Assembly: GCA_022478985.1 (NCBI GenBank)
Contig: JAKSZP010014523.1
Span: 1-64,000, forward strand
DNA: 64,000 nucleotides
Reading direction: 5' to 3'
Source of the DNA: Massospora cicadina
Lineage: Eukaryota; Entomophthoromycota; Entomophthoromycetes; Entomophthorales; Entomophthoraceae
Shown: positions 57,679-64,000 of the stretch, piece after piece
Position numbering within the stretch: the stretch's first letter is position 1
Layout: each line of letters begins with the position of its first letter
Position numbers and translations under genes: made by a program
Notes under the pieces: model-generated
Seen by the model: the letters and a program-made list of their open reading frames with translations, nothing else
Told to the model about the DNA's origin: nothing
Database searches by the model: none

Positions 57679-57763
57679 TTACCCTCTTTCCTGATGGGGA
57701 TAAACCCCCTCCAGGGGCTTGCGCAAGGGAAAAGTTCTTGTGGGCTGGGGCCAACTTTATGGT
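57245..57763 (-). CDS. Gypsy-3 ORF3: intact U3-overlapping 3' ORF
   Basis: About 170 codons, open from just after the pol TGA (57772-57774) to TAA at 57245-57247. It crosses the polypurine tract (encoding G-G-G-L-S-P-S-G-K-R) and lies mostly in U3. Upstream part A-T-I-K-L-A-P-A-H-K-N matches the starts of the Gypsy-2 and Gypsy-4 ORF3. Inside the LTR V-M-S-W-S-N matches Gypsy-4 V-I-S-W-T-D, and Y-T-L-D-Q-R-W-V-Q-A matches H-T-L-D-E-x-W-V-A-A. There is no clear upstream ATG; the first is the ATG at 57679, at the LTR edge. Start and translation mode (reinitiation or readthrough) are open. No known domain, signal peptide or membrane segment. Its 5'-LTR copy is frameshifted after 62558. Layout resembles nef or sag, which says nothing about function. 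Confidence 0.6.
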   Translation of the reverse strand, partial: TIKLAPAHKNFSLAQAPGGGLSPSGKRVMSWSNEIIVGTDPKDKAGRQEAQKVKLQALPDLRYTLDQRWVQAKYAQFGTSEVPNAQPLTSAQTLKWIVYTINADSSIQFIKEWGFKTHSIYKIMHSGWIQLQSITRVKLVLVFATNSDGSVCLLVNKCLGPLQQTPNSPNKV

Positions 57764-57771
57764 GGCAATGG

Positions 57772-60700
57772 TCAGTTTGAGTTGAGATCCCGCAGCCTGG
57801 GGAAACGCTTGTGGAAGGCTTCAATCAGATCTTGGGCATGCACACAGTCATGCGCTGGAACCCAACTGTTCTATTCAGCGTCAAACCCCTTCCAGGATAC
57901 CAGGTACTCAAGTCTTCTTTTAACATGGCGGGAGGCAACTATTTTTTCCACCTCCCAATCTGGAGCCCCGTCCACGAAATAGGCCTCAGGAGTCTCTGGT
58001 GGGGGGCCCTCAAACAACATCAATTTGCTCTCATAAAATATGGAGAAGATCTGAAATGAAGAAGGAAGATCTAGCTGGTATGAGGCATGGCCCACCTTTC
58101 TAACAATGCGGTAAGGGCCAATCCTCTTTGGTCCCAGCTTCTTGCATGGTTTCTTGATAGGGATGTTACAAGCATCAAGCATCACGAGATCCACTTCCTT
58201 ATACTCGACCCACTCGGTGCTTTCCATCAGCGTTCTCCTTATAAACTTGCATTGCCGCCTCCAAGCTTGTGGGATACCCCCTGGTGGACCTTCTTGATAG
58301 TCTTGGCAAAGTCCACCACCGCTTCAACCTTAGAACCACAGCTGGACTCCATGTTAAAAAAGCGGGTTTAAAGCTATTGTTGGCAAAAAAGGGGAACAAC
58401 CAATAGACAAATGCAAAGTGTTATTGTAACTGAATTGGGCCATCAGGAGGTGAGAAACCCAAACTGAATGATCTGCGGCGGTGTAACACCGCAGAAACTG
58501 TTATAAGTACTGGTTCACTCGTTTAGTCTGCCCTTTAAATTAGGGGTGATAGGCAGTTGAACGGCAGGGGCGAATCTGAAGAGTCTTACAAAACTCTTCC
58601 CAAAAGATGGATGTAAACTGAGGTCCCCAGTCACTGATTATTTCTTGAGGAACCCCATGAAGCGCAAACACATGAGTGAAGAAGAGCCTAGCCATCTCAG
58701 CCGCGGTTATTGTTGTTCTGAAGGGAATAAAGTGGGTGAGCTTTGTAAAACGGTCCACCACCACCATGATGGCATCGTAACCATCAGAGACAGGTAACTT
58801 TACAATGAAATCCACCAATAGGGAAGTCTAGGGCCCTTCATCCTTTTGGATGGGTACCAACAACCCTGCTAACAGTTGCCTATTTGGTTTCATCTGATTG
58901 CAGATCATGCACTCCTTACAATACTGCCCCACCTGAGCAGACAAGCCCATCCAATTGTACGTGCATCATATTAACTCCAACGTCTTTTCTTTACCAGGAT
59001 GACCATCAGTGAGTCCATCATGATGGTCCTGGATGATTTCCAGGCGCAGTGGTCCAGCAGGAACTCATAGGCGCCCCTGAAACCACACCATCTCATCCTT
59101 CACGTGATAGCCTCCGGAGAGATTCTCTTGATTCAAAGCGTCTTAGCAAGTATCATATTATATTCAGCTGCTAGTGGCTGAGAAAGGACTACCTTTCTGA
59201 ACATACTATATTCCTCTGCATTTTCCAGAGGGGCAAGCGCTGGCCCTCTGGCCGGTGGAGAGGGAAGTTGGGACACAATTTTATTTTTCAGGATCATCAA
59301 CTGTGTGTTATGAACTTCCACCTCCTTGGGATCGGGTGCTAAAGCAGGGTTGCGGCTCAAAGCATCCGCCAAACCATTATCCTTGCCCTTGGTGAACTCA
59401 TACGTGAATGCAAATTGGGCAAGGGTCTCATGCCAATGGGTCTGCCATGGGGTTAGGACATGAGGAGCGCGGTAGTATAGCAAGGCACAGTAGTCTGTAG
59501 TACCTGAAAAGTTGGGCTGAGCCATGCAAGTGGTGACGCCAATAATTCAGCGCCTCCACCACTGCCAGTAACTCCTTATCATAAACGGCGTAATTCAACT
59601 CTGGCAGAGACATATTCCTAGAAATATCCCACCAGATGCTCTATCCCATCTTCGCCTACTTGTAACAAGGCAGCTGCTATGGCAAAGTTGGAGGCATCCG
59701 TAGACACAATGAACTATTTGGAAGGGTTGACATGGCGAAGGACAGACGTGGACAACATGGTGCACTTCACTGCTTGGAAAGCATCCTCCAAAACGGAGTA
59801 CCACTGAAGCACCTTTGCACTGCTAGCCTTATATAAGGGTGCTACCAGCTTGAAAGATTTGGCGTGAACTTCTTGAGGAATGTACACGTCCCCAAAAGCT
59901 TCTCAACCCCTTGACTGAGGCGGTGGTGGGCCACTCACGAATCGCCTTCTCCTTGTCTGGAATTAACATGTGTCCTTGGTCAAACACAACGTTGCCCAGA
60001 AAAGTGACCTGGGTCTTGAAAAATTCACACTTGCTTATCTTCAGTGTAAGGCTGGCTGACTTTAAACTCTCCACCACTTGCCAAAGGTGTACTGCATGGG
60101 ACTCATGGTTAGGGGAAACACCATAATGTCGTCCATGTAGGCAACCGAGCATACCCCTAAAAAGTCCCCCAACGCTGCATCAATGCGGCGTTGAAAGATA
60201 GCAGGGGCATTCTTAAGCTAAAAGGCATGACACGAAACTGAAAGATCCCTTTTCTGGTATAGAATGCGGTTAACCACTCTTGTCTCTTTTTAAACTGGAT
60301 CTGATTGAACACATTGAGGCAATCCAGCTTGGAGAAGACCTTCGCCTTCTCCACATAGCGTGCAATCTGTGAATTAAAAGGGATGTGATGCAGGTCTGGT
60401 ACAGTAACGTTATTGAGGTTCCTATAGTCTATGCAGGGGCGTAGAGTACCATCAGCCTTATCAACAAAAAAAGTGGGGAAAAACAGGGGAGGCACGCTAA
60501 AAATTACACCTTTGGCTAACTGATACTTCACCCACACATCCAACGCCTCTTCCTCCCGCACAGTCAATGGGTAAATGGGGGAAGATATATGCACCAGATC
60601 CACAGTGAGCTTAAAGTCACAATAAAATTCAGAGTGCTCAGGAAGTGTGTTAGAGGATGCTGCATCAAAAGAAGATTTCAACCCCTCCAAACAGGAAGGT

Positions 60701-61140
60701 AATGAACCTCCACAGAGGGCTTCAGAAAAGGGGCAAGATTAAGATTGGGAAAATTGGGCCAATGGGGCAAATTGCCCTGAGCGTTATCCTCTGACAAAGG
60801 AACAATCAACTTGTGACCATTGGACAAAAAGAAGGATAGAGTGTTTTCTTTCAAATTAGTCCTGACGTCAAACTTTCTCCACCACTCTACACCCAAAATA
60901 ATGGGGAACAAAAGGTTTCTGATAGCTTGAAATTGTTCAGACAGAAGATAGAAGCCCACCTGGTAGTCCACCAACCCCATGACATTAAGCGTAGGGATAC
61001 CTTGAGAATCTCCGCCTCTAACCATACCACATGGTGAGTAATTCAGCTCAAGGTAGTCAGCAAAGTCTTGGTCAATTTAATTATTATAGGCACCGGTATC
61101 AACTAAAATAATTGTGCTGAATTCCCCAAAGGGTATGTAA
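57772..61140 (-). pseudogene. Gypsy-3 pol: protease, RT, RNase H, integrase, chromodomain
   Basis: Protease I-L-V-D-T-G-A is at about 61100. RT spans 59829-60690 with C-I-D-Y-R-N-L-N-N and an intact Y-M-D-D at 60129-60140. RNase H is at 59400-59700 (A-V-Y-D-K-E-L-L-A-V-V-E-A, D-A-L-S-R). Integrase has V-D-F-I-V-K-L-P and I-S-D-W-G-P-Q-F, but the catalytic glutamate reads lysine (G-Q-T-K-R-V-N-Q, codon 58522-58524) just after a stop at Y-H-P-stop. The chromodomain (W-E-V-E-K-I-V-A-S-R; L-V-S-W-K-G-F) has an in-frame TAG at 57871-57873. Inactive as it stands, though close to a recent functional ancestor. Confidence 0.9.
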
Positions 61141-61256
61141 GGGTAGCGGTCAACAAGAAGTATCCAGAATGGGATTTATTAAAAGCAGAAAACGCCACTA
61201 CCTCGCCTGAATATTCTTCCTCTGGCGTGAGTAAGCCATCAGGGTATGTTTTGGAA

Positions 61257-61613
61257 TCAAAGAAGGGAGGGATAGTGGGCCACTCTTACTACTGAGGCCC
61301 CATATCCCATCACACCTTCTTCAGGTGCATATAAATTATTATATTTCAAACGAAGTTCTTTTTCCACTTCCCGAGTGCCCCGGATCACAGTAGGGGTCAA
61401 ACGTGGGTTCTCAGGGGAAATCTGATATACCAGAATAGGGTCCTCATCCAGGCCGTAAGAACTAATAAACGGTTCAGAGGTAGAGATAAGGTTATCGTTA
61501 TAAAACGCAGCTTTAGACATGAATGACCCTATTCCTCGAACAACAATGGAACAGCCAACGTTATTCAAGGCCAACACCTCCAGGCTCATCTGTGCCAATT
61601 CCGCTGGCATCAT
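61257..61613 (-). other. Short ORF between the Gypsy-3 5' LTR and protease
   Basis: 118 open codons on the minus strand with no CCHC knuckle or capsid-like helices that I can see. It may be the remaining spacer between a lost gag and protease. Function unknown. Confidence 0.35.
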
Positions 61614-61905
61614 CTGAAAGCTCTGGCAAAGAAAAATTGTTTATTCACATCAAATTTGGTAATTTGGTGGAAAGTTGGGAATCATGACTTTCAGACTTCA
61701 AAGCGTCAATATCCACCAGGTACAAGCATGAAGGGTGGGTACTTTACAGTTGGAGACAACCATAATAACGCCAAGTTGCTCCAATCTTTGGGGAAAGGAG
61801 GAAACAGCGGTGTGGCTGACCACAGCTGAAGACCACAGTCAGTGCCCACCATTTACACCTCAGAAAAGTTCCACACAGAAAAAGTTTGTGCACATAAAAT
61901 TGAGT

Positions 61906-61919
61906 GGTTGGTCAGCTAA
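61906..61919 (-). other. Candidate self-priming primer-binding site of Gypsy-3
   Basis: TTAGCTGACCAACC directly follows the 5' LTR on the minus strand. The core TGACCAAC is complementary to GTTGGTCA at the presumed RNA start in the 3' LTR (57207-57217); the 5' LTR has GTTGGTCGACT there. It resembles the Gypsy-2 site AATTGACCAACC. Confidence 0.45.
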
Positions 61920-62754
61920 TGTAAGGAGAGCGTCTATAACTCTCCTGTTTCCAGCGTGGTGGTGATCAGTGCACAGAGACAACGCAAGGAAACTAGCCAT
62001 TAATACCAAAGCTATGAAAGCCCAGCAGAGGGTGCTGGAGCCAAATAACTAAAGAAGAGGAGTGCAATAAATAACCACCCAAACGTGACGCTATGCACAA
62101 GGGAAAAGGGGTAAATGTCCCAGGTTGGAGGGTACATGGGCGAACCAATGGTGCACGAGGGGATAAGATCATCATAGAAAAATGAAATGAAGTGTAGCGT
62201 GAGACCTCCTTGAAGGGGTCCACGCACAGGATCATTTGGAATATCATTTAATTAAAATGGTAAAACGGGAAATTATATTGGGAAGTCGACCAACAAGGAA
62301 TGTTGGTTGTGGAAAACATAATTAAACTTTGTCAGGGGAATTCAGGGTCTGCCAAAGTGGTCCCAAGCACTTATTCACCAATAGGCAAACACTACCTTCC
62401 AAATTGGTAGCAAACACTGAAACCAACTTCACTCAAGTAATCAATTGAAGTTAAATCTGACCAAAAACATAATTTCATAAATGGAATAGGTTTTGAAACC
62501 CTGTTCCTCGATGAACTGAATCAAACCATCTGCGTTAATTACTGTAAACTATCCGTTTTAGCGCCTGGGCTGACATAAGGGCTGGGCGTTAGGCACCTCA
62601 CTAGTCCCAACCTGGGCGTATTTGGCTTGTACCCAGCGTTGGTCTAGCATGTGCCTGAGGTCAGGGAGGGCCTGAAGCTTCACCTTCTGGGCCTCCTGTC
62701 GCCCAGCCTTATCTTTAGGGTCAGTCCCCACTATTATCTCATTTGACCATGACA
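61920..62754 (-). repeat. Gypsy-3 5' LTR
   Basis: 835 bp, starting TGTCATGG on the minus strand. The ORF3 copy is open for 66 codons (62558-62755), then frameshifted. Confidence 0.92.
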
Positions 62755-62815
62755 ACTTGAATATAATAATTTATGTTTGTTGTTAATTTTGTTTTATATA
62801 TTTTAAATTTCTACT

Positions 62816-64000
62816 TGGAGAAAGCTGACCATGGAATGGACGCTTCTGATAAACTCTAATTATAAAACACAAGAAATATTGAGGGGCACCCCAGATGAGC
62901 CATAGCTACCTCCTGTTACCAGCGTAACTGCCAGTGGAAGGAAGATGGGGAGCGACAGGGGAGGCCTGGGACAAAACTGAACACAAATAAAGGAAAGGAA
63001 CCAACAAAGATGAACCAAACAGGAAACCAGGATGACATTAACTGGCGTTGGCAGGATGGCAGGTGGCCAAACTGCCAAACTTGAAAGTGATCCGTTAGGT
63101 GGGAATGGAAGCAACGCACAGCTTCACATAGGGTTGAGGTAGTGCCAGAGAGTGCATAAAAGACAATGGTATGGATTATCCATAGTGTTATTGCAACAAT
63201 CAAGGCGCAGAGTGATGGGTGGATAGGGGAGGTCATGGAAATGCAAAGTGTTTTTGGACAGACTGAAAGCCTACTACCTCTCCTGGCAAAAGAGGCACAT
63301 AACGTCCAGCCAAATTGCCTGTGATGGCGGGCAATCTTCCATGTGATGGACTAAATATCCATATTGACTGCATACAACGCATGAAGTTTGAGAGGCATTG
63401 AACCGCTCAGCTGTGCGATACATTTTTCTCAGGCATCTCCACACAATGGCGCAAATTTGGAGTTGTAAAAGAGGATGGTGTGTGTACTGCCAAATGTCCT
63501 TCTGGGTCTCCAACGAGTATGAAATTTCAAGCTTGTCAAGGTAGTCCACACGGGCAATGAGGTGGGGACATTGTGATACCAGGTTGTTTAAAACGACCTG
63601 CCTATGGACTTCTTGTTTGAAATGGGGAGTAAGGCGACCCCTCTGAGCGGTGTGACACTGATGATGATTCTCCACTCAACGCTCTGCATGGAAAGAAGAA
63701 TTTGTTTGAAGTGGGCAACATCTCATGTGGCCTGTGTAAGAGGGATGCGAGATAAGATAGTTTAGAAGAGAATGGGGGTGGGTAGGATTGCTGAGGCTCA
63801 GGACGCAGGAAAAATTGGAGTGGGCTGCGCATGACTAGTGTTGGGCTGGAAGTGTGGGGTTAGTGACTGTAGTGATCCAGGTGCCCAGTATTTTGGCGGC
63901 AAGGGCCTTGAAGTTATGCAGGGCCATACCTCCACTATGGAGAGGGCCAAAAATTACATCCAGGCGCACTGGCGATGGGTGGCCTGTTGGACATTTGCCC
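62816..64000 (-). mobile_element. LINE-E, 3' part, running off the window
   Basis: The 3' end near 62816 has TCCATTCCATGGTCAGC then AAATTTAAAATAT on the minus strand. Upstream is the ORF2 C-terminus, and collinear sequence continues to the window edge. It is the best match to the LINE-A pieces and proves the order of LINE-A segments. It shows fewer stops than LINE-A. Confidence 0.85.
62916..64000 (-). pseudogene. LINE-E ORF2 C-terminus with CCHC finger
   Basis: The 133-codon frame 63274-63675 contains D-Y-L-D-K-L-E-I-S-Y-S-L-E-T-Q-K, matching LINE-C (E-Y-L-D-M-L-D-I-P-Y-D-L-T-T-Q-K). It ends in C-V-V-C-S-Q-Y-G-Y-L-V-H-H-M-E-D-C-P, a C-x2-C-x7-H-x4-C finger typical of the end of LINE ORF2. 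A second frame to 62916 continues past it (T-L-W-I-I-H-T-I-V). The RT core lies beyond 64000. Confidence 0.8.

Larger units (their letters stand above)
56837..62754 (-). mobile_element. Gypsy-3: chromodomain LTR retrotransposon without gag
   Basis: 5918 bp on the minus strand with perfect ACTTG duplications (56832-56836 and 62755-62759). LTRs are 835-842 bp with TG...CA ends (TGTCATGG ... CTCCTTACA). Pol has an intact YMDD but several stops. Only about 0.8 kb separates the 5' LTR from protease, with no capsid or knuckle. An intact ORF3 covers the pol end and U3 of the 3' LTR. The LTRs are similar enough to suggest a younger insertion than Gypsy-4. Confidence 0.93.

Overview
The window is eukaryotic and almost entirely transposable-element sequence. 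Chromodomain Ty3/Gypsy elements, an LTR element with a tRNA-type primer site, APE-type LINEs, a tRNA-derived SINE, a mariner derivative, foldback elements and a Helitron surround one host gene with a short intron. CpG is strongly depleted in the old repeats but kept around the host gene and in one young SINE. This fits a fungus with CpG-directed cytosine decay. My inference is a repeat-rich basidiomycete, perhaps Pucciniomycotina or a rust-like genome; no marker gene fixes the species.

Layout. 1-522: tail of a LINE. 3106-11515: Gypsy-4 (+), an old chromovirus with ~1.37 kb LTRs. 13789-14783: a ~40-bp minisatellite. 14.8-19.7 kb: the host-gene island, with a two-PH-domain protein gene on the minus strand (15369-17824). 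19757-21360: a foldback element carrying a tRNA-derived SINE with a 20-bp target duplication, then a non-autonomous Helitron. 22389-22688: a second, CpG-decayed SINE. 22735-30700: an ORF1-only LINE (LINE-D) split by Gypsy-2 (22918-29003, +). 31073-31749: a second foldback element. 32140-54480: one LINE (LINE-A, minus) broken by three insertions: a solo LTR (32804-34350), Gypsy-B (34725-50549, CGTGT duplication) and a mariner foldback (51313-51868, TA duplication). Gypsy-B's own 5' LTR is split by a near full-length LINE-C (44293-49518, 16-bp duplication). 56837-62754: Gypsy-3 (minus, ACTTG duplication). 62816-64000: 3' part of LINE-E.

How the parts work together. The most interesting signal is in the three chromodomain elements. 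Each has an extra reading frame that begins at the pol stop, crosses the polypurine tract and fills U3 of the LTR, ending just before the presumed transcription start. This is the layout of nef or sag in retroviruses. A conserved motif ([HY]-x2-[DN]-x2-W-V-x-A) links the copies, and one copy (Gypsy-3, 57245-57763) is intact. Gypsy-2 and Gypsy-3 also lack a recognisable gag and have a primer-binding site complementary to a sequence at the presumed 5' end of their own RNA, as expected for Tf1/sushi-type self-priming. Gypsy-B is different: it has a tRNA-type primer site and a long reading frame antisense to pol next to its 3' LTR. The SINE ends in a tail shared with the local LINEs, which suggests they supplied its reverse transcriptase.
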